From: Bolinopsis microptera
Taxonomy: Eukaryota; Ctenophora; Tentaculata; Lobata; Bolinopsidae
Direction of reading: 5' to 3'
Assembly: GCF_026151205.1 (NCBI RefSeq)
Contig: NC_087079.1
Location: forward strand, 3,801,230 to 3,865,229
DNA: 64,000 bases
In this document: in pieces, positions 25,594 to 37,599 of the stretch
Layout: every line of letters begins with the position of its first letter
How positions within the stretch are numbered: position 1 is the first letter of the stretch
Position numbers and translations under genes: made by a program
The notes under the pieces: generated by a model
The model's input: the letters and a program-made list of their open reading frames with translations, nothing else
The model's database searches: none
Told to the model about the DNA's origin: nothing

Positions 25594-26500
25594 AATGTTG
25601 AAGTTGACTTAACATGCAATAAATTCTAAATGGGGGCCTTGTGCAGGTAACTTGGGCCGCCAGCATTGGATAAGGTTGTGTGTGTAAAAGGTCATACTTG
25701 TCAATTAGTTTAATACACACAGCTAACATAGCCCCTCAGAAATTACCTCAGGCCCAATTAATAAAATGTATAAAATGTAAAAGTGTACTATTCAATACGG
25801 CTGTTCAGAATGACAGGTTTTATTATTGTTTTTTCCAAAATGCCCGGGAATGTTTGTTTGGGTAGAATAAACGATGCTAGATAATAATATGTGTTATAAT
25901 GATAGAGGGTTCTAAAAAATGCCTAGTGCCATGATGGAATTATGGGGACAACTTTGTTTTGGGAAAAAACTTCATTCTGACTAGCCGCAGTCTTCATTCT
26001 ATGTTGTATTAATTCCCAAGGAATAGTGATTTAGTTGAATTGACAGAACGGTGTTATGGTAATTGGTGGTATAATTTACCTAACTGCACGGCAAGGTCCA
26101 ATTAACCAAAAGTTTTTTTTGTTTAATGGATGGCCTCAAAATTACAAATTAACTTTCCATTCTGACAGCCGTAGTCTATAAGGGGTAATTTCAAATGCGA
26201 TTTTTCCCCATCACTGGCTAATTTTTAACCATATTCTAAACCCCAGGGAAGAAAAACTTTCCCTTAGTTTTTAGGTGTTTTGTGAACGTTTCTGACTTTA
26301 AAACAGCTGTTTTTAATGATTTGTGCTTTAAAAAAATATAAACCATCTTTCTGACAGGCCTTACACCGTATCCCCAATCTATGGCCATCTAAAATTGCTA
26401 GGGTGTGTTGTGATGTTTGAGCCTTGGTTTCTTTGGAATAAAGCATTATCGAACTTTTATGCAAGTTAAACTAACAACCTTTGGATCCCTCGTTAAAAGT
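25594..26500. other. Intergenic, nothing recognised
   Basis: AT-rich sequence with short homopolymer runs. A loose repetition of the phrase 'ttctgac...ccgcagtc' / 'ttctgacagccgtagtc' occurs at 25975 and 26160. No gene is supported. Confidence 0.4.
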
Positions 26501-29500
26501 ATAGAGAACTTACTGTCTTAAACCATATTTTGCCTTTAACATTACACGCGACCTTAACGTGGAATTTCCCAACACCTATCATTAAAACATTTCAAGTGTG
26601 TCTATCACTTCCATATTCCAACGAAGAGACTCTTGGCAGGATAGGTCGAAGTGGACGGGTTTCTAAGAAACGTTTTAAATGTGTAAATCTAGAACTTGTC
26701 TTAAATGCACGCATTTGACGATGTTTATGTTTTGGCCCAATACACCGCTAAACGTACTCTTTTCATGTCAATGAGTACTACGTCACTTGCTCAAATACGT
26801 ACCCCTACTTTTTACAACAAGCCTGCAAAAGTGGATGTGATCGCTGAGGGTTATGGATGGAGAGAGATGAGAAGGACGGTTTGCGGGTTCTTTTTTTGCT
26901 CTGAGATTGTACCGCTCATTTTATCGGTTACGCCGGGTGACTCACTTGAAATCATATATCAATCTGGTACGTTTGTGAGGACATCCAGGTAAAAAAAAAA
27001 CTGTTTCAACATAACATTGCTGAAGAATTTGGGTGTGAAAAAGATGGGAGTGAAATGTGTATCTCCCAAGCGGAAAACAGACTATGCGTTTGACCTTGTG
27101 CAATGATGAGAATGTGAACATGCAAAGCTTGTGAAGTTGAGGCTAAGTGTAACGGGATATATTACGGAACTACTGTCATTTACAGCTCACAATTTTAGGT
27201 TATGATGAGGTGAAGTCGTAAAGAACCAATTACTTACCTGCAACGCCATTCTAGAATTGTCCAAGTAAGATGATAGCTACTGTTGTAGTCTCGTAGATAC
27301 GCAATCTTCGGCATTCCGTCTCAGCATTGGGCAATATAATCCAAGGGTCCTACTTCCAGGATCACTTCAGATGTGCAAATATGATCGCACTTTGAGTCTT
27401 ACTGTTCGCTCCAACTCCTTAGTCAGGGACTACATGTAAGATCCATTTAAAATCGATGTCGACGTGACGCGTGTTCTGTGAGGATCGAAGGGCATAATTC
27501 GGAGCATACTCCTCACAGAAAATTTATTGCTAGGGACTACCTCTTGTGCCGATGACCATAATTGATACGCATTTGCGTCCAAACTATACAGTGTGATTTC
27601 GTGATTAAACACAGCCTGTGGTGACTTGAAGAAGATTGCACAGACAAAAAGCGATGAAACGACTTTCGTTGCTAGCAATTTCTAGTTCATGTGGAAACGT
27701 GCACACGTTGTACTTATAATGACAGCGGAAATTCTTGCGTCCGTTTAGCTTGGGTAAATGAAGGTGAATTAGATTGCACAGATGGGGGAAAGGATGAAGA
27801 AAATGATTGGCCAAGTTGTGGACAAGGACAAATCCATTTCGTTATGTTAGAGACACTACATCCTGTGGAATATGTATACCTATGTTCATCCGGACGTGCG
27901 GACTCATCGAATTCGCACAGCTGTGCGATGGATAGAGGACATGTGGTAATGAACTACAAGTCTGCATACTTGACTCGTTTGGTCAATTGAAATACCCTCT
28001 TTTAATTTCACTGGACTTCTCCTGACGGGGACTGTATAGACATTCTTTCTTACTTTGTTCGAAGGACTTAGAACATGGAATCCTCAAAGACCAAAATGTG
28101 GTAAGCGATTATTTTTTTGCTAATAATATCTTGACGTCTTTGGCCAGTATGACATTATATTCAAACATTCCATCAAAAGCCGAGTGTGTTGTGTGACAGC
28201 CTATTTGGGGAGATTCTACGTTATAACTAGCTTGTAGTAAAAAATGTAGTAACTCTTTCATGTCCCATTACAGTGCTTCGGGAAGTCAGGAACAGTGTTC
28301 CGAACTAATTTTAATATTCCAAGGTATTTTACCAATCGCAAACAACAAACACTTAACCTTCCCTAAGGAAACGTCGAGCTGCTTATATTATGGATTACTT
28401 GCTTGTAAGAATCAATCACAAAATGTTTGGAATTTAAACAGTGTGCGACCTAGTGGGACGACTGTGGTGACGATTCTGACGAAATCATGTTGCTCAAACC
28501 ATTTCAGTGGCACTGTCACAGGTTTCTACATTCCAATGACAAAACAAATGTGATGGCACCTATAAAACTGTTCTGATCTATCAGTTGAGTGTAATGAAGA
28601 TTGCTCGGTTAAAATCCTTAAGACTGGATGCTGGCTGTGTTGCGGGACTATGGGGGTGTAGCCGTTTCTGCAAATTTTTGGGTCATCCGTAAAAGAGCAT
28701 TGTATTTTTCAAAACTTTTAACAAATCATTGGTATTTGTGAACAAATGTCTAATCGTGATGTATCATGTGCGGACTTCTAGTAGGAGTATATCTACTCTT
28801 CATCGCTACGTTGCACTATAATCCACAATAACAATTACTGCTCCAATGCTCTACTATCTAGAATCACATCGTGCGAAGATACTATTAACTCACTAGTACA
28901 TTTTTGCCAGGTACTTGGGGTGTAAGCTCCATGGGATCACAATTCTCCGTATTTGCCATGACGGGGCGTGTGAATGACTCGAGTTAAAGGAGTTTTAATC
29001 TGTCCATGAAGCCCAAGGTGATGTTACCTCCAAAAACTAAAATCTTAAAGATGTTCTTGGACAGGGGTCATTATTTGAACTAAGTGATACTTTATATCGG
29101 TATTTCACCTGATTAATAGATTTGAGGACTACTTCGTCATTGGGTTGACGTACGACGTGAGATGAGATATTCATAGGACGAGTCAACAAGGAGACTGCAA
29201 TTTGCGGGCGTACAAGGCTTCTATGGGGAGAAGATGAATGAAAAACCAGACACTGTCTTGGCATATGATCAACAAATGGTGGATGGCATGTTTTCACATG
29301 ACTATAACTACACAAATATCACTGAAACCAGAAGGTAAAAGACACCTTTTTTATGGAATCGAGGGAGTGTTGTCTCTTCAAAATTACTTCGTCAAAAAAT
29401 CTCGGACCCTCAGAGAACATTTTGTCCTGGACAATTTCTAGATAGGACATGCTGTCGCTTCTTAATGATAACAGTCTGCTACGTCTGTTATGGGAGTCAT

Positions 29501-29520
29501 ATAAACGACGTTCATTACAC
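26501..29520 (+). pseudogene. Coding-like fragments, possible degraded multidomain receptor gene
   Basis: Several plus-strand pieces look protein-like but sit in different frames. 26705-26992 includes VDVIAEGYGWREMRR and VTPGDSLEIIY. 27691-27990 has an LDLa-like segment (CVRLAWVNEGELDC and DGGKDEEND). Near 28060 is GLRTWNPQRPKCG before a GT. Near 28630 is MLAVLRDYGGVAVSANFW, and near 29240 are EKPDTVLAYDQQMV and DYNYTNIT. The last two faintly recall ligand-binding regions of class C receptors. I could not join them into one ORF or a convincing spliced gene. The block may be a decayed gene, a gene with many short exons, or chance. Confidence 0.3.
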
Positions 29521-29589
29521 CATGCAATTTATTAGATATTCTAGTACATTCACGCCGTCTATGAACTACACGATTGAAGAGGGCAAAGA

Positions 29590-30582
29590 CTAGTCTTCTG
29601 AACAATGTTTATCTTTATTTGCATCCTCTTTTGCATCTGGGCCTCTCTCGACAACTACGACATAAGAGAAATTCTTAGCCTCCATTGTGCTAGTACCACC
29701 AGGATACACCCAACATACGCCAGGTTTATACCTGTAGACAACCTGGTAGTAAGCTGCATCACCACCTGAGTATAATCCAGGGATATCATCTCCATCAACA
29801 TGACAAACCACCGAGTAGATGGGTTGGTTATCATACTTCCCTTGTCCCACAATTACACCATGTTTCGGTGGAGAACTATCAGCAGCTTTCAGCATTGCTT
29901 CATAACCATCATCTGGGCGAATGAAATGGAAATCGGTTGTTTTACATACTTTCGGGCCGTATGTGTACCATGCATTTTCCCACTTCCTGCTAGCTAAGCC
30001 TGGCAGCCAGCCATGTGTACTATGAGTCATGACACACCACATAGGTCCCTCTGTATATCCCCACTTATTGTTACCAAGCATTACATCGGTACTTTTAGGG
30101 TCTTCATTTTCGCTGGACTGCACAAACGAATAGGGCCCACTGATACAGACATATCTAAAATCTTCTTCGTCATATTCTAGACCTTTCCACCCAAACTGAG
30201 AAATCACACCGTCAGATTTGCCGGGTTCTTCAGCAGATGATGTATCACAGATCACCATGTAGCTGGGTTTACCATCTAGTAGGTCCCCGTGTATAGCTCC
30301 AAGAGGTGGAGAATCAGCTTCCTGTACCGTCACCTTAGCACTCGGGTCTGCTTTCAGATAGGAGAAGTCAGCTGTCATGTACACTTTTCCTTGGTATGTG
30401 TACCAAGCTTTGTCACCAATAGCCTTGGCTGGGATCGTGCCATGAGGAGTGTTTGCTAAAACGCACCAAGAATGAATTCTTCCCTCTATTATTCCATTCT
30501 GTACATCATACTTAAAACCCAACATAAATTTTTCGTCGGGGGCTAACTCATTGTTGGATACCAGTTCATAGTAGATCGGCAT
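29590..30582 (-). CDS. DM9-repeat protein, copy A
   Basis: A 330-aa single-exon protein without signal peptide. It consists of repeated DM9/DUF3421-type modules, each with an SWCVLANTPHGTIPAKA-like or WCVMTHSTHGWLPGLA-like strand, then a WYTYxxKV segment (AWYTYQGKVYMTADF, AWYTYGPKVCKTTDF). At least two clear pairs of modules are visible, near 40-75 and 185-225, with more degenerate ones at 100-160 and 245-310. DM9 proteins in molluscs and insects bind glycans or take part in immune and parasite responses, usually intracellularly; any such role here is inference. The tail is charged (KEDANKDKHCSED). Copy B at 39441 is nearly identical. Confidence 0.85.
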   Translation of the reverse strand: MPIYYELVSNNELAPDEKFMLGFKYDVQNGIIEGRIHSWCVLANTPHGTIPAKAIGDKAWYTYQGKVYMTADFSYLKADPSAKVTVQEADSPPLGAIHGDLLDGKPSYMVICDTSSAEEPGKSDGVISQFGWKGLEYDEEDFRYVCISGPYSFVQSSENEDPKSTDVMLGNNKWGYTEGPMWCVMTHSTHGWLPGLASRKWENAWYTYGPKVCKTTDFHFIRPDDGYEAMLKAADSSPPKHGVIVGQGKYDNQPIYSVVCHVDGDDIPGLYSGGDAAYYQVVYRYKPGVCWVYPGGTSTMEAKNFSYVVVVERGPDAKEDANKDKHCSED

Positions 30583-30777
30583 TCTTGGCCTTACTCCTTT
30601 TCAATGGAAATACTGTTAGAAATAATTTATGAGGTCAAAGAAATAGATTCTTTAAATCAATAAATATTCAAATCTAGTCAGATACTACATCATATTCATG
30701 TTCTAAAATTATTTGTTATATTATATTAGTAGTGTTGAAAGTTTTTAACGCTATATAATACTTTCAACACTAGGTGC
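30583..30777. other. DM9-A upstream flank with a short hairpin
   Basis: Upstream region of DM9 copy A. It contains a 12-bp perfect inverted repeat, agtgttgaaagt (30731-30742) with actttcaacact (30760-30771), just left of the TIR element. Confidence 0.5.
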
Positions 30778-33368
30778 TATATGGACACGTTCATTTGAGT
30801 TTGAGGATATTGGTAAATATAAGTGACCCTTTAAAAGGCACAGTGTAGTTGACTTTGTCTCACTATGAAATTACACAAACCCTTGATGGTTAGGATAATC
30901 GTCTCATCCTCTTGGCTAACTTTGTCACATAACGATATTTTAATCAGGTGATAAGATATTGTTTAAATACGGCCGGCACGGAAATGGTTACATTGTCACA
31001 CTATAAACATGTGACGGAGTAAATATGGACCCCTTGCTGCCATTTTTGACCAAATTTTTGAGTGTCCAGTTGATTGGATGGGTACATATGACCATTACCT
31101 ACATATTTGACGAATTTTTCGTTAGATGGTGCACTCAGGTTTACTCTGTCACACATTTAAGAAAATATGTGAAGAATATTTAGGGCACCCTGATAAGCAA
31201 TACTGAGCAATGTAGGTTTATTTGATGGCCTGGAAGTGCTAGGAATTGTTATTATATCATTTAGTCGTGAGGAATTTAAACACAGAAGGCACAAACAAGT
31301 TTACTTTGTCACATAATCTTGATGATATCTGAACATGTGTGAAATTGAAAAAATAATGATATACTAGCTTAAAGCCCTTATAATACGTACTATGGATCAA
31401 ACAATACTGCTAGTACCATGCACCAGTCACATAAATCATTATCGGGTGGTAATATGTTAACTGTGTTACAATTAAACTACCGCAACATGGTCAAAAATAG
31501 GGTAATTTCGTGACAAAAAAATTATTATAACTCTGTTAGCTCCTTGCTGGCAAAATAACTAGTTAGTCGAAATTTTTTTGATGATAAAGTAACATAGTAT
31601 TCTAATAGAGGTATAGTTCTTCAAAATAGGGGCAAGACATGTTTACTTTGTCACATCAGTTATTATAAGAGTTAGGTAATCGTCATCAGATATTTATGAA
31701 ATTTCTCTCGAAATTGATTTTATAGTTGTTTCTAATAGAGGGGAGTGATATCTATCTGCTACTTTTGGTCCCATGGAAAAATATTGTTCCTAGACGAAAT
31801 TATTACCGGTCAAAGGTCAGTGCTCATGTGTAATTGTATTGCGCAAGCGATTTTCAATCGCGCGCCCTGAAAATCGAATCTAAAGATCTATCTTTTCCTA
31901 CATTTTTTGAGCAATCACCTTGAAACTTTCAGGATATGTTCTAAGGACCATTTAGAAGATTTCACTCTTTTTACAATTTCGAGGCCTTTACAAATTTTTT
32001 ATTCGATTTTGAAAATCTTGGACCTCTTTTTTTGACGATTTTTCCGGGTCAACAGATCTTTTTCGTAGTTTGGATCGATTAATATAGGCAATAAAGCATC
32101 CTATGCCAATTTTAACACACTATCTTGATACTGTTGGGGGAGGGAAAGTTAATTTTGTCACATTTTCAGTGTCTTTGACAAATTAATCTAAAATTGTTAA
32201 ACTTGAGCTCTGATGTTCTGGACAATATTCTACCAATCGTTTCTGAAAGAATGTTGAATTCTAATAGAGTTATAGATCTTCAAAATAGGGGCAAGACATC
32301 TTTACTTTGTCACATCAGTTATTATTAGAGTTAGGTAATCGTCATCACATTAACATTTATATTCTTTCGTAGTTTGGATCGATTAATATAGGCAATAAAG
32401 CATCCTATGCCAATTTTAACCCAATATCTTGAAATTGTTGTGGCAGGAAAAGTTAATTTTATCACATTTTTAGTGACTTTGACAAATTTAACCTAAAATT
32501 GTTAAACTTGAGCTCTGATGTTCTGGACTATATTCTACCAATTTTTTCTGAAAGAATGTTGAATTCTAATAGATAGGAGTTATAGAATATTATATAGATC
32601 TTAAAAATAGGGGCAAGACATGTTTACTTTGTAACATCAGTTATTATAAGAGTTATTATAAGAGACTATTTCATTCTATAATCATTGTTTTTAACCTATT
32701 TACGATTTCGTATCATTTTTTGTGACAATGTTGAATGTAAACATCAACTGATCTTAACTTGCATCAACTACATTGTCATCATATAAAGTTTTCCCGCCTT
32801 TCAAACCAAAATCAGATATAAATAATTCGCCACAAATTTAAAATTCCATATATTGTGACAGAATTAACCTCATTTCCCAATAACCAAGTGCCTGTATTAG
32901 CTAACTACTCAAAACAACATATTTTAGGACTATGATTGGTAGATCAACCATCAAATAATGAGTTAAAAGGGTTTTGAGGACACCTCACAGTAGAATAGAG
33001 GTATGGTATTCTGAGTGTGACAAAGTTACCCAAATATTGCCTTGTAACCGTTCGATCCGTGCCCTTTAACCAATGTTGTATCATAATTGTTAGATTGACC
33101 TAATCTACTATATTTCAGACCAAGGAATGATAATTAGACAACTGCAGTTAACTAAGTCACACAAAATGTGACATTTGAAACATTATAGTGCCTAACAACA
33201 ATAGATTTTCTTTCTGAGCAGTGCATATGGGAGTATGGGTTACGTGGCTAATGTTCAGAACTTCTGAACGTGCTAGGTTAATAGATGTCAAAATTAAGCC
33301 ACTATCGTCAAAAACGCTATTATTTTTGTTTACCAATATCCTCAAACTCAAATGAACGTGTCCATATA
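30778..33368. mobile_element. Non-autonomous DNA element with 40-bp terminal inverted repeats
   Basis: 30778-30817 and 33329-33368 are perfect inverted copies (tatatggacacgttcatttg at the outer end). The outermost bases are TA-rich, so a TA target duplication is possible but not provable. No transposase ORF is seen. The interior has long near-duplicates: the 'aggggcaagacat.tttact' block at ~31600, ~32260 and ~32590, and the 'gtttggatcgattaatatag' block at 32070 and 32370. A motif close to tttactttgtcaca recurs many times. It is absent from the matching position in copy B, so it arrived after the duplication, or B lost it. Confidence 0.75.
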
Positions 33369-33766
33369 ACAAATAATTTGAGAATGGAACATTCAACAGT
33401 TACATTTACCTGAAAAGTCCAGTTTCCGTTGAATTGGCCGTATTTAAGGAATCATCAAAAATTATGAACACTAAAAATATTAGGTAAAAAAGAATCCAAC
33501 AACCCCGGTGACAGAACGTGATATGAAGTACTATTTAACGTCAACTAAAACTTCAAAATTATTACTTGCAAAAATTTACTCATTAATGAATTACATAAGT
33601 GATGATAATAATTACTAAAGTACTAATCAAAATTAAAAACATGGATAAAATCTTTAAACGAACCAAACTAAAAAACTATTCTTATACCCAAAAATATAAT
33701 AAAGAATCTGTAAAAATTAAGGTAGTACATGTACATTGTACATTGTACATTTGTCACAAAATGTCT

Positions 33767-34837
33767 TCAGGACCACAAAAACATGATAAGGAACTGAATT
33801 CCAAATATTATTGCTGTTTTATAAAGATACTCTTTTGGTCGAGTGTAGTTCCAAGTTTTCGTCGAAGCAATCTTATCGAAAATTCTCTTTGCAAAGTCTT
33901 GGCAGTTTTGATCTGTTACACTGTAATCGCTACAATCCTCCACAATTGCATCCAGATAACCTAAGAAATGTTTGAAAGGATAGTCAGAGCTATCCTCAAT
34001 CTCAAGGTCGATAGGACCTTTCCGAGGAGATGGTCGCATACCTTCAACCACATCATCACATCTTATGCTTCTCCCGATGTAAATTCCGTCTCGCTGCTTT
34101 TCGAGGGATAGGCTTACACCATAACTTGTCTTCAACACCACAAATGCATGATAATCAACTGAAGTCCACTGTCTCCCAATTCGTTCTCTTATTCTTTCTC
34201 TTATAGAAGCAGTTGAACTTATGAATATGCCTTCTAGTGGACATTTGTAGACATAAACATGAGTTACGGTCGTGTCGTTAACAATGCTTTTATGATTGTA
34301 GCCGAAAACACTCTTAGCCACATTAAGATTCGGATTTAATTTGAAATAGCATGCTTGGCTTATCTCAACAAAAATTGTCTTTGCAAAGTCTTTGTTATAA
34401 CTAGCACTGCAAGTAATGAACATTTCCTTTAAAAAGTCTTTGAAGCAACTAAAGGGATAGCTGGATTTACTGTCGTCAATAACATCGTAAACTTTAAAGT
34501 CATATCCATAAGATCGAAATAATTTTCTCCTAAACTCAATGGAGGAGGTACCATCTTGCTGCTTCTCGAGAGATATCAATACTCCACAATTCGTCTTTAG
34601 AATCACAAAATAAACATAATCAACTGTAGGCCAGGACCATTGTCTTCCAACAGTCACGTGAGTTACAAAAATTCTGTCAATTATCTTTTCATATTCGACT
34701 CCGAAAATTCTCTCTGCAATGTTGAGTTCTTCGTCTAAATTGAGACATCCCTCATTAACATTAATATTATTTAATGACTCATTTACAAATACCTCATCTG
34801 AAATTGAATGCTCCTTTTTGCTGTGAGCTGAACCCAT
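33767..34837 (-). CDS. Myristoylated membrane protein with two LRAT/NlpC-like repeats, copy A
   Basis: 356 aa. MGSAHSKK at the N-terminus is a textbook N-myristoylation site with a basic patch, and a hydrophobic segment lies at 339-355, so both ends could sit in a membrane. Two internal repeats (~35-160 and ~170-325) share LNxAxxxFGxxxxxI, FVxLKTxxGVxxSLEKQxDG and DFAKxIF. In repeat 2, His230 (DYHAFVVLKT) and Cys312 (NCQDFAKRIF) look like the catalytic His and the NCxxF motif of LRAT/NlpC-P60-fold thiol enzymes. In repeat 1 the His position is Val75 and the Cys is absent (YNKDFAK). The fold assignment is inference; activity as an acyltransferase or peptidase is unproven. Copy B is at 41330. 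Confidence 0.65.
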   Translation of the reverse strand: MGSAHSKKEHSISDEVFVNESLNNINVNEGCLNLDEELNIAERIFGVEYEKIIDRIFVTHVTVGRQWSWPTVDYVYFVILKTNCGVLISLEKQQDGTSSIEFRRKLFRSYGYDFKVYDVIDDSKSSYPFSCFKDFLKEMFITCSASYNKDFAKTIFVEISQACYFKLNPNLNVAKSVFGYNHKSIVNDTTVTHVYVYKCPLEGIFISSTASIRERIRERIGRQWTSVDYHAFVVLKTSYGVSLSLEKQRDGIYIGRSIRCDDVVEGMRPSPRKGPIDLEIEDSSDYPFKHFLGYLDAIVEDCSDYSVTDQNCQDFAKRIFDKIASTKTWNYTRPKEYLYKTAIIFGIQFLIMFLWS

Positions 34838-35377
34838 GGTTCATGAAGTCAGATTAAGGCAAAATATCATGAGATTTCGTCCAGCCTGTCCCTCACCATC
34901 GACCTACAATAAAATGATCGTTCGTGGTTACTGGTTAACCAAGGTCATTATTAATATTAATTACAGAGGAACTGTTGGAACGCTTTAATATATTCAGTAA
35001 TTATTGACTTTTTACTTAACAATCTACGACGGTTATCAATAATCATGTTTAGGAATACAATGCACTGACACGATCTTGTGATGAACTTTAGCAGTTAGCT
35101 TTCAGGATCAATTTCATACATGAAAAGAAATAACACACAAAATCTCCTTCATATCCCCATTCCATATAAATAATGATGACAGAGCTGATAAAGCGTGTCA
35201 GAGCAACACCAAAGGGCCTCACTTCCATTTTTTAACGAAAAATTAAATTGTTTAGCAAAATGTACAATGGCCTGGCCAAGTTAACATTCGGTAGACGTGA
35301 CAAAAATGTTACCAGAAGGCGCAAAACATTGGTAGGTATATATATCGAGCATCAGCATATTATATAAAAATGGTTTT
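34838..35377. other. Intergenic between LRAT-like A and SRRD A
   Basis: Corresponds to 42437-42905 in copy B near both ends (cctacaataaaa, ttcatacat). No gene. It contains the LRAT-like promoter and the SRRD 3' flank. Confidence 0.5.
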
Positions 35378-37262
35378 TCACTGTATCTCTAAGCCATCCT
35401 CAGAGATATCAGCAGGAAGAGTGTTCACAAAAACAGAATCAGTATCAACCGAAGATAAGAACTCCATGATTACAGTATTGTTAAAAACGTTATGATGGCT
35501 CACGAACTTGGGTAACTCGTCTTCTTTGGTATGTTCTGTGCATGTGTAAATATGGGGAACCTGAAAGTTAACATTGCCTTAATCATATTTCCATTCCGTT
35601 TGTGTACCTTTATTTTCTACACAATAGTGTAAAGTGGCTAACAGAGTGGTGGAGGGGGCATAAGTAGTATTAACTTATTAATTATATGTGAACGATCCTT
35701 TATTTCTAAAAACTTTAATATCACAATAATATCATAATTTTCAATCTAATAGAGATATAATACATATTAAAATACAATTAATATGATAAGATTAAATCTG
35801 ATTTGCTCACCTGTTTTATCAATGAAGACGTAGTGGAGTGAAGCAGATAAGACTGGAACGAATTACCAATTAGCGTACAGTACTTTAACTGATCCCAGTT
35901 ACTTTTCAAAACGTTATCGTACATCCTTTTACTGAAGGTACATTTTCTGGATTAAAGTTTATCATACATAATAATAATATCATTGCCATGGCCCTGTGCC
36001 CACGTGTACGACTTTTATAAACGATAATTGGCACGGCTATTATGTCATGTGGGGCACGCTGCAACACAATAGTCATGAAGGTACACACAGACTAGTAATT
36101 ACTACACTACAACTAATGTATAATGTGTAAGTATACAGTATTACAATACCTACTGTGTATCATATAAAAGAGTGTATTACACATAACTCGTCTGCCACAC
36201 ATGTCGTTTTCTGGTAAAACCTCCATGTACTGAGCAATGAAGGTTCTCTCTGATTGTGACAGTACTGGGTCAAATACCAGACACCTGATAAAGTAATGGA
36301 GCATTAGGAACGTACCATCTAGAACACTAGTCACATTGTAAATCTGTTAAACTAAACCAACCTTTTGATCAATTAATGAGTTATTTTTGCTTTATTATTA
36401 TCACTGGAATCAGTCAAAAGATGCTGATTTAAAGAAATTTGAGAAATAACATGATAAATTACAAACTTTTGAATTTGGGGAGATTTTTGTAGAACGTTTA
36501 CTAAAACAGCAAACTGAAACTGAGCCAGCTTGCAGGTACTTAGTCTTCCTATACCATAGCATACTATCTGTTCAATATCTTGACTTGATATCACTTCACT
36601 GATCTTATCACAGAATACAGAGTCTGAAATAGCATGTACATGTTAACATTGGCTAATTGTACATTGTACATGTTAACACAGCTAAATGCACTTGTCAAAA
36701 TAGCTAAATGTACATTTTACATGTAAACATAGGCTAAATGTTTGACAGGTTATTAAGTTCCAATCTCAGTTTTAGATTTGCACTTCTTATCAAAGGTAGA
36801 AACAATAACCGACAATAACTGTAAAATAACTGCAAAATAACTGCAAAATAACTGCAAAATAACTGCAAAATAACTGCAAAATAACTGCAAAATAACTGCA
36901 AAATAACTGCAAAATAACTGCAAAATAACTGCAAAATAACTGCAAAATAACTGCAAAATAACTGCAAAATAACTGCAAAATAACTGCAAAATAACTGCAA
37001 AATAACTGCAAAATAACTGCAAAATAACTGCAAAATAACTGCAAAATAACTGCAAAATAACTGTAAAATAACTGTAAAATAACTGCAAAATAACTGCAAA
37101 ATAACACTCACCCTCAGTAAAGACCTGCTTTATAACACGAGTAAGATCCAGAGGATGATCCCACTCATCATCAACATTATTTACTGGTAACACTGGACAC
37201 TTCTTTGATTTGATTCTGCGTTTTCTTGAAGGTTTAACCAATACAAATCCATCAGTTTCCAT
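35378..37262 (-). CDS. SRR1-like protein, copy A
   Basis: Five exons on the minus strand: 37112-37262, 36467-36623, 36150-36284, 35811-35931 and 35378-35560, with consistent phases; 248 aa. The SRR1 core is clear: IEQIVCYGIGRLSTCKLAQF, CLVFDPVLSQSE, LFYMIHSSK, NWDQLKYCTLIGNSFQSY, then FNNTVIMEF near the end. The N-terminal exon is basic (KPSRKRRIKSKK). SRR1 in plants affects clock and phytochrome signalling; the yeast relative Ber1 is linked to microtubule function, and animal SRRD has been linked to haem. The molecular activity is unsettled. Intron 1 is almost entirely an 11-bp minisatellite. Copy B has the same exon lengths (151, 157, 135, 121, 183). Confidence 0.92.
36815..37104 (-). repeat. 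11-bp minisatellite of 3' splice-site-like units in SRRD-A intron 1
   Basis: About 26 tandem units, on the gene strand TTATTTTGCAG with a few TTATTTTACAG variants. Each unit is a pyrimidine-rich stretch ending in CAG, that is, a good 3' splice-site consensus. The array begins 8 bases after the exon 1 donor (GTGAGTG). The real acceptor, ctatttcag at 36624, lies well past the array. Because 11 is not divisible by 3 and no stop occurs, all three sense frames are open and give the same 11-residue repeat (CSYFAVILQLF). Copy B has about 8 units. Confidence 0.95.
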
Positions 37263-37599
37263 TCTCTCTGTATACCTTGATAGTGGGGTCAGTAACTTAA
37301 CAAAATATTATTTAAGTACAAAAGATTAAATATACATTACTGTAAATTACTGCATGTTTTATACTGACGAAAATCCTTTTTTTTTTATTAAACGAGTTGA
37401 ACACCACAGTAAAATGATAAAACCGTATTAAATGAAAATAATAATTGTTGCATCCAGCATATTATAAGTCTGCAAATAAAAACGGTAAATATTTTAAGCA
37501 TTATGACCGCCGAATTTTTGATACCGAAAATATAAACATATAATATGAAATTAATTGAGTACTATAATTCGCATCATGAAACAAATCTGTAACAAATAG
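37263..37599. other. SRRD-A upstream region
   Basis: Promoter-side flank, nearly the same as 44691-45037. It ends where the duplication ends (~37603). No gene. Confidence 0.5.

Noticed and set aside
30731-30771. 12-bp hairpin as a transcription terminator
   Set aside because: Animal DNA does not use such terminators; it more likely belongs to the neighbouring element's target region.
36815-37104. Tandem array as a CRISPR or a coding ORF (125-169 aa open frames)
   Set aside because: Units are contiguous with no spacers, and the open frames arise only because the 11-bp unit lacks stops. The array lies in an intron defined by both SRRD copies.
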